64,000 bases of DNA, from positions 94,364 to 158,363 of the forward strand of contig NZ_QWDD01000004.1 in the NCBI RefSeq assembly GCF_003722355.1, read 5' to 3'. Positions within the stretch are counted from its first letter, which is position 1. Each line of letters opens with the position of its first letter. Under the pieces are notes generated by a model. It was not told where the DNA came from and made no database searches. It was given only the letters and a program-made list of their open reading frames with translations. The DNA is from Methylocystis hirsuta (GTDB taxonomy: Bacteria > Pseudomonadota > Alphaproteobacteria > Rhizobiales > Beijerinckiaceae). This document shows positions 28,937 to 37,383 of the stretch, in pieces. A program made the position numbers and the translations under genes.

Positions 28937-30457
28937 CTAAGGTCCCTCGTCGAGGAGCTGAACGATAGAACCATTGGCGTGCAGCCGCCGGATCGCTTCG
29001 GCGACGAGACCGGCGACGGTGACCAGAGTCAATCGATCGCCAAGCGCGCCGGCGACAGCGGATTGCAGCGGCACGGAATCGGTGACGATAAGCGTGTCAA
29101 TTGGCGCGTCTGCGAGCGTGGACGCCGCCGTTTCCGAGAAGACGCCATGAGTCACAGCGACCCAGACGCGCGCCGCGCCGTTCGCCCGGCATGCGGCGGC
29201 GGTGCGCGCCACAGTGCCTCCGCCGGAGATGAGGTCGTCGATGATGATTGCAGTGCGGTCCTTGACGTCGCCAGCGAAAATGTCGCCGACGACGCGGCCC
29301 TCGCTGCGATGTTTGTCCATGAAGGCCTTGGCGACGGGGCGTCTCAACACGCGTTCCAGCCGCAGGCGAAACAGTTCCGCGCGCTTCTCGCCGCCAAGAT
29401 CGGGAGACACGACCGCGACCGGCGAATCTCCGACGTTTGCGACGACATGACGCGCGAAAAGCGCCTGAGCGTCGAGGTGAACCGTCTCGCAACGAAAGGC
29501 GTTCTGAAAGGCGGCGATGTTGTGCACGTCGATGCAGACCAGACGGTCCGTTCCGAGCGCCTCAAAGAGCTGGGCGACGTAACGCGTCGTCACCGGATCG
29601 CGCGGCTTCGTGCGCCGGTCCTTGCGCGAGAAGCAAAGATAAGGGGTGACCGCGGTGACCCGCTCTGCGCCGGCGTCTTTCAGCGCGCCAATGAAAAACA
29701 ATAGTTTGCACAGCTTGTCGGCGCTGCTTGCCGTCTCATCCCCATTCAGCGTGAAGACCACATAGCAGTCGCGGCCGCGCATATTTTCAAGCGGCCGGAT
29801 CTTATATTCGCCGTCTTCGAACTCACGGTCTTCGAGAGGCGCGAACTCAGCGCCGAGACATTGTGCGACGTCATCGGCAAAGGACATGCGGGCGCCGAGC
29901 GCGAAAACCGCAAGGCCGCGATATACGGCTTCGCGCGGCGCCCGTCTGGGCGCGCCATCCAGAACATGCGCCGAAATCGCGGTGAGCGCCGAGTCGATCG
30001 TGCTCCCGTCTTCCGAAAGCGGCGCCACCAGAATTTCGACGATGGCGCGGTCGCGTCCATTTTCCACCCTGGTGTATTGCGCGAGCACGGGTTGGCCGGT
30101 GCGCCGCATCTCCTTCAACAGGCGACGCAGCCGCACCGCTCCCCTGCGACCTGAAGCTTCGCTCAGCCTGTCGCCAATCTTGCAGGAACCGAGCAACATC
30201 GCCGCCGCTGACGCGCCTTCGGTCAGAACGGCGTCGTCATCGGATCCTTCGAAACGGTGAACGAATAGGGTCTCGGCGGCCGCGCGGTCTTCCGGCGCGA
30301 AGCTGATCGCGCTTCTCCTCGGCGCCACAGCGCCATCACGCGCCGCCTTCCAGCGCTCATGCACGATATCGAGCTCAAACCTTTTCGGCTGCGGCGCAAA
30401 ATCCAGCCGCTCGAAAAGCCACTTGAGCGGCGGTTCAGTCATCGCCATCGTCGTCAT
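28937..30457 (-). CDS. PAS-like domain fused to ribose-phosphate pyrophosphokinase
   Basis: 506 residues, about 190 more than normal Prs. The C-terminal part (about 195-500) is PRPP synthase-like: a PLEDREFEDGEYKIRP segment, SRKDRRTKPRDPVTTRYVAQ (flexible loop and ATP site), CIDVHN, VVSPDLGG and the PRPP loop IIIDDLISGGGTVARTA near residue 404. It would make PRPP from ribose-5-phosphate and ATP. The N-terminal 190 residues resemble PAS_5-like sensory domains (LKWLFERLDF, then LLGSCKIGDRLSEASGR), a tentative call. The start may be 30457 or the methionine at 30442. It heads a divergent block with the hydrolase gene upstream and RNA-repair genes beyond. Confidence 0.82.
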   Translation of the reverse strand: MTTMAMTEPPLKWLFERLDFAPQPKRFELDIVHERWKAARDGAVAPRRSAISFAPEDRAAAETLFVHRFEGSDDDAVLTEGASAAAMLLGSCKIGDRLSEASGRRGAVRLRRLLKEMRRTGQPVLAQYTRVENGRDRAIVEILVAPLSEDGSTIDSALTAISAHVLDGAPRRAPREAVYRGLAVFALGARMSFADDVAQCLGAEFAPLEDREFEDGEYKIRPLENMRGRDCYVVFTLNGDETASSADKLCKLLFFIGALKDAGAERVTAVTPYLCFSRKDRRTKPRDPVTTRYVAQLFEALGTDRLVCIDVHNIAAFQNAFRCETVHLDAQALFARHVVANVGDSPVAVVSPDLGGEKRAELFRLRLERVLRRPVAKAFMDKHRSEGRVVGDIFAGDVKDRTAIIIDDLISGGGTVARTAAACRANGAARVWVAVTHGVFSETAASTLADAPIDTLIVTDSVPLQSAVAGALGDRLTLVTVAGLVAEAIRRLHANGSIVQLLDEGP

Positions 30458-30500
30458 TTTTTAGAACCGCTTCTTTCGTCACGCAAAGTTCGCAATGGCG

Positions 30501-31160
30501 TTACGCGTCCGCCGCGCCCGATGTCGCGCTAAGATTCTCGTCAAACCAACGGGTCGCGCGTTCGACCACGCTTTCCAATGTGCCTGGCTCCTCAAAAAGA
30601 TGGGTGGCGCCGGGCACGATGTCGAGACGGTTTCGGCATCTGAGCAGCTGCTGGGCGTCGCGATTGAGTTCGATGACGCCATAATCCAATCCGCCGACGA
30701 TCAGCAATGTCGGCGCTTGAACCCGCCGCAGCGCGTCGCCTGCAAGATCTGGCCGACCGCCGCGCGAGACCACAGCAGCGACGCGCGGCTCATCGGCCGC
30801 GGCGACGAGCGCCGCCGCGGCACCCGTGCTTGCCCCGAAAAGTCCGATTGGCAGGCGAGAAACATCGCTCTGCGCGCCGACCCAGCCGATCGCCTCGACG
30901 ACGCGCGCGCCGAGCAACGGGATGTCGAAGACGTTGCGGCGGAATTCTCCTTCCTCGGCGGTCAGGAGATCGAACAGTAAACAGGCGAACCCCTGGGCGA
31001 CGAGTCGCTCGGCGACATATCTGTTGCGTGGACTGAAGCGCGAGGAGCCGCTGCCATGCGCGAAAATGACAAGTCCCTGTGGCGTTTGAGGCAGAAACAA
31101 TGAGCCATAGAGGCGTTTGGGGCCGATTGCGACGTCGGTCGTCGTAAAGTCGCTCGTCAT
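30501..31160 (-). CDS. alpha/beta hydrolase (dienelactone hydrolase-like)
   Basis: A 219-residue serine hydrolase. The catalytic triad is visible: nucleophile in GASTG (S111), aspartate in GGLDYG (D159) and histidine in GATHLFEEPG (H187). The oxyanion loop is FAHGSGSS. The start at 31160 (MTSDFTTTD) is preferred to the upstream ATG at 31178. The family includes phosphoribosyltransferase-linked hydrolases often found in stress clusters. Here the gene precedes the PRPP synthase fusion on the same strand with 43 bases between them, which suggests one operon. The substrate cannot be deduced. Confidence 0.85.
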   Translation of the reverse strand: MTSDFTTTDVAIGPKRLYGSLFLPQTPQGLVIFAHGSGSSRFSPRNRYVAERLVAQGFACLLFDLLTAEEGEFRRNVFDIPLLGARVVEAIGWVGAQSDVSRLPIGLFGASTGAAAALVAAADEPRVAAVVSRGGRPDLAGDALRRVQAPTLLIVGGLDYGVIELNRDAQQLLRCRNRLDIVPGATHLFEEPGTLESVVERATRWFDENLSATSGAADA

Positions 31161-31289
31161 CGTCGGGACCTCGCGCAAATTGGACGTTTCTGCCTACATG
31201 GCGTTGCTTTATGAATCTTATCTGGAGAAGCCGCTCAGCCTTCGCCATATTCTCTTTGCATGCTCATCTGCGTGCGGGAGGAATTTTCG

Positions 31290-31853
31290 ATGCAAACGCA
31301 GCCCAAGATTGACTTTCAAGGAGCCGAGCCTTCATCCGACCGGCGAGAAAAAATCGTGCGTCTGATAGAAAAGCTGGAGGATCGCTACGGTCGTGCGACA
31401 GCCTGTCGCGTCGTCGTCAAGGGCCCGGGCGCGCATCATCATACGGGCGGGCTCTATGAGATCAACCTGCATCTCGTGCTTCCCGACAAGCGCGAGGTCG
31501 CGATCGAGCGCACGCCCAATCTCGACGAGCGTTTTCAAGATTTCGATTTCGCGCTCAATGACGCGTTCAAGCGCGCGCGGCGTCGGTTGCAGGACCAGGT
31601 GCGGCGCATGCGTGGCAAGGTGAAGCATCACGAGTCGCCGCCGACCGGCGTCGTGAAGAAAATGATGGCGGAGGAGGGCTATGGCTTCATCGAAGGCCCC
31701 GACGGCCGAGAGATCTACTTCCACCGCAACAGTGTCGAAGATCCCGGCTTTGACGCGTTGAAGCCCGGCGCGCGGGTTCGTTACCGGGAGGAGGAGGGCC
31801 AGCGAGGCCCGCAAGCGAGCCGCGTCACGCCTCTCGGCCGCGACGCCGCCTGA
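31290..31853 (+). CDS. HPF-like ribosome-associated protein fused to a cold-shock domain
   Basis: 187 residues. Residues 1-110 form an S30AE/HPF-like domain (VRLIEKLEDRYGRATACRVVV, FALNDAFKRARRRLQDQVRR) of the type that binds 30S subunits and silences ribosomes. Residues 119-182 form a cold-shock domain with YGFIE (131-135) and YFHRNSV (143-149), which binds RNA. A strong GGGAGGAA site supports the ATG at 31290. Archease follows after 12 bases and RtcB after that, so it likely shares a transcript with RNA-repair genes. The two domains suggest a stress protein that handles idle ribosomes or leaderless/damaged RNA. Confidence 0.88.
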   Translation: MQTQPKIDFQGAEPSSDRREKIVRLIEKLEDRYGRATACRVVVKGPGAHHHTGGLYEINLHLVLPDKREVAIERTPNLDERFQDFDFALNDAFKRARRRLQDQVRRMRGKVKHHESPPTGVVKKMMAEEGYGFIEGPDGREIYFHRNSVEDPGFDALKPGARVRYREEEGQRGPQASRVTPLGRDAA

Positions 31854-31865
31854 TCTTGGCCGGCG

Positions 31866-32309
31866 ATGGGCGCCGTCAGCGATCACTCAGCGGTCACGGG
31901 TTGGGAGCATTTTCCGCACGATGCCGACATCGGCGTGCGCGGCTATGGCGCGACGCCCGGCGAAGCCTGTGAACAGGCTGCTCTCGCCATGATGGCGACG
32001 ATCCTTGATCCCGGGACCGTTCGGCTCGATGAGACGGTCGAGGTGGCGGTGGAAGCGCCGCGCCTCGACTTGCTGCTCGTCGACTGGCTGAACGCGCTCA
32101 TATACGAAATGGCGGAGCGTCGGATGGTGTTTGGCGCGTTCCATGTAAAGATCGAGAACGATCGTCTCAAGGGCCGCGCTCTCGGCGAGGCGGTGTCGCG
32201 CGCGCGACACGCGCCCGCCGTGGAAGTGAAAGGCGCGACCTACACCGAACTTGCCTTCGTCGAGGATAGGCCAGGACTTTGGCGCGCGCAGTGCGTCATC
32301 GACGTTTAG
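31866..32309 (+). CDS. archease
   Basis: 147 residues, family MTH1598/TM1083. Archease activates RtcB by promoting its guanylylation. Family features seen are the N-terminal HDADIGVRGYG with conserved acidic residue, a central helix, and LLLVDWLNALIYEMAER, plus the C-terminal GATYTELAF. A start at 31866 leaves a 12-base gap from the HPF gene; rtcB follows 15 bases downstream. The pairing with rtcB is the expected genomic context. Confidence 0.92.
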   Translation: MGAVSDHSAVTGWEHFPHDADIGVRGYGATPGEACEQAALAMMATILDPGTVRLDETVEVAVEAPRLDLLLVDWLNALIYEMAERRMVFGAFHVKIENDRLKGRALGEAVSRARHAPAVEVKGATYTELAFVEDRPGLWRAQCVIDV

Positions 32310-32324
32310 CCGCCGGAGGATGCC

Positions 32325-33755
32325 ATGGACGTTTCTCGTTTCGAAAAGCTCTCGGAGACGGCGTGGCGAATTGCGCCCTTCGGGGGCATGCGCGCGCCGG
32401 CGATCGTTTACGCGACTGAAGACCTCATGACGGAAATGGACGACAAGGTCTTCGATCAGGTGACCAACGTCGCCAAATTGCCGGGCATCGTGCGCGCTTC
32501 CTACGCCATGCCCGACGCGCATTGGGGCTATGGCTTTCCGATCGGCGGCGTTGCGGCTTTTGATGCGGACGAAGGCGGCGTGGTGTCCGCTGGCGGCGTC
32601 GGGTTCGACGTCTCCTGCGGCGTACGCACGCATCTGACGCATCTGACGCGTGAGCAGGTCGTTTCCGTTCAGCAGGAACTCGCCGACGCGCTCTTTGAGC
32701 ATGTCCCGGCTGGAGTCGGTTCAGAGGGCGAGATCGCTCTCGATGAGCAGGGCATGAACGCCATGCTTCTCGGCGGCGCGCAATGGGCGATCGAGCGCGG
32801 CTTCGGGCGGCCAGAGGACCTCGATCGCATCGAGGAGAGAGGATGCGCGTCGGGCGCCGACCCCGCCGCCGTGTCGGAACACGCGCGAAAACGCCAGCGG
32901 CGCGAAATGGGCACGCTGGGGTCGGGCAATCATTATCTGGAGGTGCAAGAAGTCGCCGAAATCTTCGATGATGAAATCGCCGCCGCATATGGCCTCGTCA
33001 AAGGCGAGTGCGTCGTGACGATCCATTGCGGCTCGTGCGGCCTCGGTCATCAGATCGGCACGGAATATTTGCGCGAGATGGTGCTGTCGGCGCCAAATTA
33101 CGGGATTGAGCTGCCCGACCGTGAATTGGCCTGCGCGCCGATCAAATCGGAACTCGGCCAGAAATATCTCGGCGCTATGCGCGCGGCGATCAATTGCGCG
33201 CTCGCCAATCGCGAGATCATCGGCCATCTGGCGCGACAGGTCTTCGTCAGATTTTTCGCGCAGGAAGACTTGCCGCTCATGTTTGATGTTTCCCACAACA
33301 CATGCAAGGTCGAGCGCCATGCGATCGACGGCGAGACGCGCCAGCTTTTCGTTCATCGCAAGGGCGCGACGCGCGCGTTCGGTCCCGGCCATGACAGTTT
33401 GCCGGAGGCGCTGCGGCCTTATGGGCAGCCGGTGTTGATCGGCGGCAGCATGGGCGCGGGCTCCTATGTTCTCGCCGGCGTGAAGACGAGCGAGCCCCAG
33501 GCGTTTTCATCCGCCTGTCACGGCGCGGGCCGACGCATGAGCCGCCATGCGGCGACGCGGACCTGGGGCGGACGCCAAGTCGTTGACGATCTTCGCGCTC
33601 AGGGAATCATCATCAAGAGTCCATCGCTGCGCGGCGTCGCTGAAGAAGCGCCTGGCGCCTACAAGGACGTTCGGGCGGTCGTTGATTCCGCCGAGGCGGC
33701 AGGATTGGCGCGAAAGGTCGCCTTTCTGAAACCGCTCATCTGCGTCAAGGGCTGA
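32325..33755 (+). CDS. rtcB: RtcB RNA ligase
   Basis: 476 residues. RtcB joins RNA ends bearing 2',3'-cyclic or 3'-phosphate to 5'-OH ends, using GTP and Mn. Visible are DAHWGYGFPIGG (residues 64-75), the metal site GVGFDVSCGVR (D95, C98), GSGNHYLEVQ, HCGSCGLGHQIG, and the guanylylated histidine in HGAGRRMSR (H399). Length is typical. GGAGG precedes the ATG at 32325. With archease directly upstream and an HPF-CSD gene before it, the unit looks like an RNA-damage response operon. All catalytic ligands appear present. Confidence 0.95.
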   Translation: MDVSRFEKLSETAWRIAPFGGMRAPAIVYATEDLMTEMDDKVFDQVTNVAKLPGIVRASYAMPDAHWGYGFPIGGVAAFDADEGGVVSAGGVGFDVSCGVRTHLTHLTREQVVSVQQELADALFEHVPAGVGSEGEIALDEQGMNAMLLGGAQWAIERGFGRPEDLDRIEERGCASGADPAAVSEHARKRQRREMGTLGSGNHYLEVQEVAEIFDDEIAAAYGLVKGECVVTIHCGSCGLGHQIGTEYLREMVLSAPNYGIELPDRELACAPIKSELGQKYLGAMRAAINCALANREIIGHLARQVFVRFFAQEDLPLMFDVSHNTCKVERHAIDGETRQLFVHRKGATRAFGPGHDSLPEALRPYGQPVLIGGSMGAGSYVLAGVKTSEPQAFSSACHGAGRRMSRHAATRTWGGRQVVDDLRAQGIIIKSPSLRGVAEEAPGAYKDVRAVVDSAEAAGLARKVAFLKPLICVKG

Positions 33756-33763
33756 AACCAAGG

Positions 33764-34816
33764 ATGGAGTCGATCCCCCATAGCGGAGCGAGCGCCATTG
33801 ACGACGCGGGCTCGCCCTCAACTGCCGAGAAGGTTCGATTTCTCAGCGCGCCTGATTCCTATTCGCACGCTCCGGCGTCGGTGGCCGTGCTGGAAACGCA
33901 TATGTCCTATGTTTTTCTCGCGGGCGATCGAGTCTACAAGCTCAAAAAGCCCGTCCGCTATCCCTTCCTCGACTTCTCGACGATCGATGCTCGCGAACGC
34001 AATTGTCGCGAAGAAGTGCGCCTCAACCGCCGGCTCGCGGCCGATGTGTATTTGGGCGTCGCGCCGTTGACCTGTGGTCCGATGCGCCGCATGGCTCTCA
34101 GCGGCGATGGCGTCGTCGTCGACTGGCTTGTCGCGATGCGCCGCCTGCCGCGGGACGCGATGCTCGATCGGCTGATCGCCGAAGAGCGCTTGAGCGCGGC
34201 GCAGATTGACGCGCTCTGCGACACCTTGGCGGCGTTTTATCGCGGCGTGGAACGCTCCTCGATCAGCGCCGAGGATTATGCGCTGCGTTTTTTTTGCGAG
34301 CAGGAAAAGAATCGAGACATTCTGACGCGGCGGGATTTCGCGCTCGACCATGGGCGCACGCCCGTTCTGCTCGACCTTCTCGACGCAAGACTGGCGGCCA
34401 GCCGATCGCTGTTGCAGGAGCGCGTCTGTCAGGGCCAGGTCGTCGACGGGCATGGCGACTTGCGCCCGGAGCATATCTGCTTTCGCGACCCCATCGCCAT
34501 ATTCGACTGTCTGGAGTTCAACGCCGAGCTGCGTCAGGTCGATCCCTTCGACGAACTCGCCTATCTTGGCGTCGAATGCGCGCTGATTGGCGCGAAGATG
34601 CTCGGCGCCGAAATCGCCAAAAAAGTCGCGTCGCGGCTCTCCTGTGAAGCGCCGCGACGCTTGATTTCGCTCTACGCCGCTTGGCGCGCGATGCTGCGCG
34701 CGCGGCAGTCCGTCGCCCATCTTCTCGATCACACGCCGCGGGAGCCGACCAAATGGGAGCCGCTGGCGACGCGCTATCTTAATCTCGCGCAATCGGCGCT
34801 GGCTGCAGACAATTAG
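33764..34816 (+). CDS. COG2187 aminoglycoside phosphotransferase-like kinase
   Basis: 350 residues with a kinase-like fold of the APH type. Seen are ETHMSYVFLAGDRVYKLKKPVRYPFLDFS (lysine-bearing N-lobe), VVDGHGDLRPEHICF (catalytic loop HGD) and FDCLEFNAELRQVDPFDELAYLGVE (metal-binding DxD region). In many bacteria this domain is followed by a P-loop NTPase half; here it ends after the kinase-like part. It follows rtcB by 8 bases and so probably belongs to the same transcript. The substrate is unknown. Confidence 0.82.
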   Translation: MESIPHSGASAIDDAGSPSTAEKVRFLSAPDSYSHAPASVAVLETHMSYVFLAGDRVYKLKKPVRYPFLDFSTIDARERNCREEVRLNRRLAADVYLGVAPLTCGPMRRMALSGDGVVVDWLVAMRRLPRDAMLDRLIAEERLSAAQIDALCDTLAAFYRGVERSSISAEDYALRFFCEQEKNRDILTRRDFALDHGRTPVLLDLLDARLAASRSLLQERVCQGQVVDGHGDLRPEHICFRDPIAIFDCLEFNAELRQVDPFDELAYLGVECALIGAKMLGAEIAKKVASRLSCEAPRRLISLYAAWRAMLRARQSVAHLLDHTPREPTKWEPLATRYLNLAQSALAADN

Positions 34817-35123
34817 AGAGAACTTGATGCCCGCCTTTTTGAGGGCCACACAGATGGCTCCGGCGCGAGGACCGATCGCCGATATGCACGGAAGGCGACA
34901 CTCCCAATAAAAAAGCCGGCCATCGCTGACCGGGCTGCTAGTCTAGTGGCTGCGCGGCGACAGCCCACAGGGCCGACGGCCGTACTGCACCCATCACCGC
35001 AAGATAGCTTTTGCCGCGCTTGGGGAATGCTGGCGGGAACAATCCATTCGGATTCCGCGTTTTAGAGTGGGCGCAGCCTTCGCGACTCGCTGCCCGAAAA
35101 ACGATCGCTCTAAGGGTGTACCT
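34817..35123. other. intergenic region with terminator-like hairpin
   Basis: No gene seen. Contains the hairpin at 34913-34937 and the promoter region of the secreted protein gene at 35124. Confidence 0.5.
34908..34937 (-). terminator. terminator-like hairpin
   Basis: On the minus strand an AGCCCGGTC arm, a short loop and GGCCGGCT are followed by TTTTTT. A closely similar sequence occurs at 37143-37172 and a weaker one near 37275. No minus-strand gene ends here, so it may be a dispersed copy. Confidence 0.45.
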
Positions 35124-35516
35124 ATGCGTAAGAATTTCAAATCCGGTGTGGCCGGCGCGTTGTGCGGGGTATTGGCTCTCTCGACCATGCCGGCCGAAGT
35201 TGTAGCCGGCCCGATGGGAATGGCGTCGCCCGCCGATATGGGCTTCACGTCTCCTATCGAAACAATACATTACCGGCGTCACCGTCACAGGCATTACGTG
35301 CGCTATTACCATCCGCGTCGCTATTACCGCCGGGGCTACGCTTATCGCTACGATCCGGCCGGGGCGATCTTCGCCGCCACGGCGCTCGGGATAATGGGCG
35401 CTGGCATCGCCGCCGCCACGGCGCCCCGCTACTACGGCTGGGGCTATCCATATGGCGGATGGGGGTGGGGCTATCCCGTCGTCTGGGGCTATCCCTATGG
35501 CGGGTGGGGGTGGTGA
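35124..35516 (+). CDS. secreted protein rich in His, Arg, Tyr, Gly and Trp
   Basis: 130 residues starting MRKNFKSG at 35124. A signal peptide (GALCGVLALSTMPAEVVAG) is followed by a basic HYRRHRHRHYVRYY-type segment, a hydrophobic glycine/alanine stretch (AATALGIMGAGIAAATAP) and C-terminal repeats of YPYGGWGWG. The composition suggests an exported surface, metal-binding or structural protein; similar proteins are common and uncharacterised in Hyphomicrobiales. A strong terminator follows at 35631. The precise role is unknown. Confidence 0.7.
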   Translation: MRKNFKSGVAGALCGVLALSTMPAEVVAGPMGMASPADMGFTSPIETIHYRRHRHRHYVRYYHPRRYYRRGYAYRYDPAGAIFAATALGIMGAGIAAATAPRYYGWGYPYGGWGWGYPVVWGYPYGGWGW

Positions 35517-35630
35517 TAAAATGCCGGGTTCGTTTTCCGATTCGACGGAGAGGTCATGAATTGGATGGGTTCAGATGGCGATCCAGCATTACTCGATGTC
35601 GCCTCGAATAAAATGATAGAGGCTCCCTCG

Positions 35631-35670
35631 AAAACAAAAGGCGCCGCACATCGACGGCGCCTTTTGTTTT
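35631..35670. terminator. strong bidirectional terminator
   Basis: A perfect 16-bp stem, AAAACAAAAGGCGCCG and its complement, around an 8-base loop. The A/T tracts at the stem base give a T-run on both strands. It lies between the convergent genes at 35124-35516 and 35687-35854. Confidence 0.85.
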
Positions 35671-35686
35671 CTGTCTGTCGGAACTC

Positions 35687-35854
35687 TTATTTGATCATCT
35701 TCACCGTGCGGCCGACTTCCGGTGCACCTTGTTCGCCTTGCGGCGCTACCCAGTCGGGGACCCAGGTGAGCGCGACGACAAAAAAGGCGGCAAAAGCGAC
35801 CACCCACATGATGATCTTGCCGAGTTCCGCCCCGATATGCACTGCAAGAGCCAT
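35687..35854 (-). CDS. small membrane protein
   Basis: 55 residues from the ATG at 35854, which has an ideal AGGAGG site 7-8 bases upstream. It has one transmembrane helix (IIMWVVAFAAFFVVALTW) and a short polar tail ending TVKMIK. No family recognised. An in-frame start at 35884 is less likely. It converges on the shared terminator at 35631-35670. Confidence 0.65.
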   Translation of the reverse strand: MALAVHIGAELGKIIMWVVAFAAFFVVALTWVPDWVAPQGEQGAPEVGRTVKMIK

Positions 35855-36303
35855 ATCAGAACCTCCTCGATGCTGAACGACCACGCCGCAATCGGCGTTC
35901 CGCGCCCTTTTTGCTGCGGCGGGCGATGCCCAAAACGTGGAGCGGTTTAGGTTGGAAGCAAGGGTCCAAGCCAGAAGAAATTAAGCGAAACCATTGTGTT
36001 AGCAGATGCGTCGCTCGGCACCGGCGTTGAACGTTGTGGCCTTTTCCGCCAGATCGCAGCGCAAGCATCAAGGCCAAGTTTTGGGCTTGCCCGCCCGGCT
36101 GCGCACCCGCAAGAGGCGAATCCTTCGTCGTCGCAGACGCACATTCCAAGCCGCTCTTTTATGAAAACGAGCGCTCACGTTCGTCAATCGCTTCGCGCAG
36201 GCCCGTCGCCTCTCTTCGCCTCGTCGTCGGGGGGCGATAGACGCCAGGCTGAAAGTTGCGGCATCAATAATCTTAGATGCGTTGTCGAAGACGAGAGGGA
36301 GAC
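35855..36303. other. 450-base stretch without a recognised gene
   Basis: No supported coding sequence or RNA gene. Presumably holds promoters for the small membrane protein and the secreted gene remnant. Confidence 0.5.
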
Positions 36304-36840
36304 ATGCTCATGATGAGGCTCCTTTTCATTCTTGTCGCGGCGACAGGCTTGGTCGCGCGCGCGGACGCGCAGGCGGTCCGCTGGGATTCCGTCAGGGCTT
36401 TCCAGAAAGTTCGGGAATGCTCGGCTCAGATGGGCCCAACGTCATAACCTTCAGCTTCTATCAGCCGACGCAACCGAGAAGCCAATTCTGCGAGGACGTT
36501 CCCGAAACAGGCCCGACGACAATTGTCGTCGACACCATGCAGAACGAATTGCGGGACATGGTGGTGGAAATGCGCGTCATCGAGGCGGATGCGTCCGAGG
36601 ACGAAAACGGCGCACAGGCCGAAGCCTATCTCCCGCCCTCACGGTTCCAGACCGGGGTTATCGAGCTCGAACACGACTTCAAAAAAAAGAAACTACGTCG
36701 CTTTGGTGCGGGCGCGGAGCGAGGACGGCCGCAAAGAATACAACGCCCGTTTCGCGTTCTCGGTCGGCGAAGAGTTTCTGGGCGATTGGTACGCTCGTGC
36801 CTTCGGCAAGGGAAGATCGAAAAAAAGAAACTCCAAAATG
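36304..36840 (+). pseudogene. exported protein gene with two frameshifts
   Basis: A GAGGGAG site precedes the ATG at 36304, and the first frame gives a clean signal peptide (MRLLFILVAATGLVARADA) before stopping at 36447. A second frame continues with PNVITFSFYQPTQPRSQFCED and DMVVEMRVIEA up to ELEHDFKKK. At an A8 run (36681-36688) the frame changes again to NYVALVRARSEDGRKEYNARF and FSVGEEF. Joined together these give one plausible secreted protein of about 160 residues of unknown function. Either it is decayed, the sequence has indel errors, or the A-run supports slippage. Confidence 0.55.
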
Positions 36841-36981
36841 CCTGAGAGCCTGTTTGGAAAATGGAAAACGGGTGGGATTGAACGAAGTGCGCTATCGCGG
36901 CGGGAGCGGCGAGGTCGCGTGATTGGCCTCCTGTCTGAGAGGATTGGGCGCTGCAACCCACTCTCGGACAGGAGGTTTCAG

Positions 36982-37176
36982 ATGGCCGAGATCAGCCCTC
37001 TGCGTCGTCGCATGATCGAGGACATGACGGTCCGCAATCTTTCGCCGGCGACCCAACAATCCTACATCCACGCTGTATCAAGGTTCAGTCAATATTTTGG
37101 TCATTCCCCAGACCGGTTGGTGCTGGAGGACCGTCCAGCAGCGCGAGAGGCACAAAAAAAGCCCGGCCATGGCTGA
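36982..37176 (+). pseudogene. phage-type integrase N-terminal stub
   Basis: Starts MAEISPLRRRMIEDM with a strong GGAGG site. It encodes the core-binding SAM-like region (NLSPATQQSYIHAVSRFSQYFGHSPDRL) of a tyrosine recombinase of the kind used by transposon-linked integrases, then breaks after VLED and stops at 37176. The catalytic domain is missing. Confidence 0.75.
37143..37172 (-). terminator. terminator hairpin
   Basis: On the minus strand GCCCGG, a ten-base loop region and CCGGGC are followed by TTTTTTT. A related copy at about 37275-37300 lies between this site and the DUF5765 stop. Either could end the DUF5765 transcript. Confidence 0.6.
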
Positions 37177-37383
37177 CCGGGCGACAGAGGAACCAAGGAA
37201 TTGCCGGCCCATGCGGCGCCGGCGCATGCGCGTCAGATATGCGCCGACGCCGGGAATGCAAGCCGCCTCACGCGCGAAAAAGCCCGGTCGTCGCCGGCCG
37301 GCTGGAGGTGTGGGTCGGAAGGACCGTCCCGCCGAGCACTTTTGGCTAGGTTCGGGTCGGTTCGTAGGTGTGCCGGCATGCGC

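Noticed and set aside
28763..29704. 313-codon plus-strand open frame
   Set aside because: Antisense to the PRPP synthase fusion and the ISL3 fragment.
33818..34849. 343-codon minus-strand open frame
   Set aside because: Antisense to the COG2187 kinase-like gene, whose HGD loop is conserved.
36982..37176. Active integrase marking an integrative element
   Set aside because: Only the N-terminal arm is present, with no catalytic residues and no attachment-site repeats seen.
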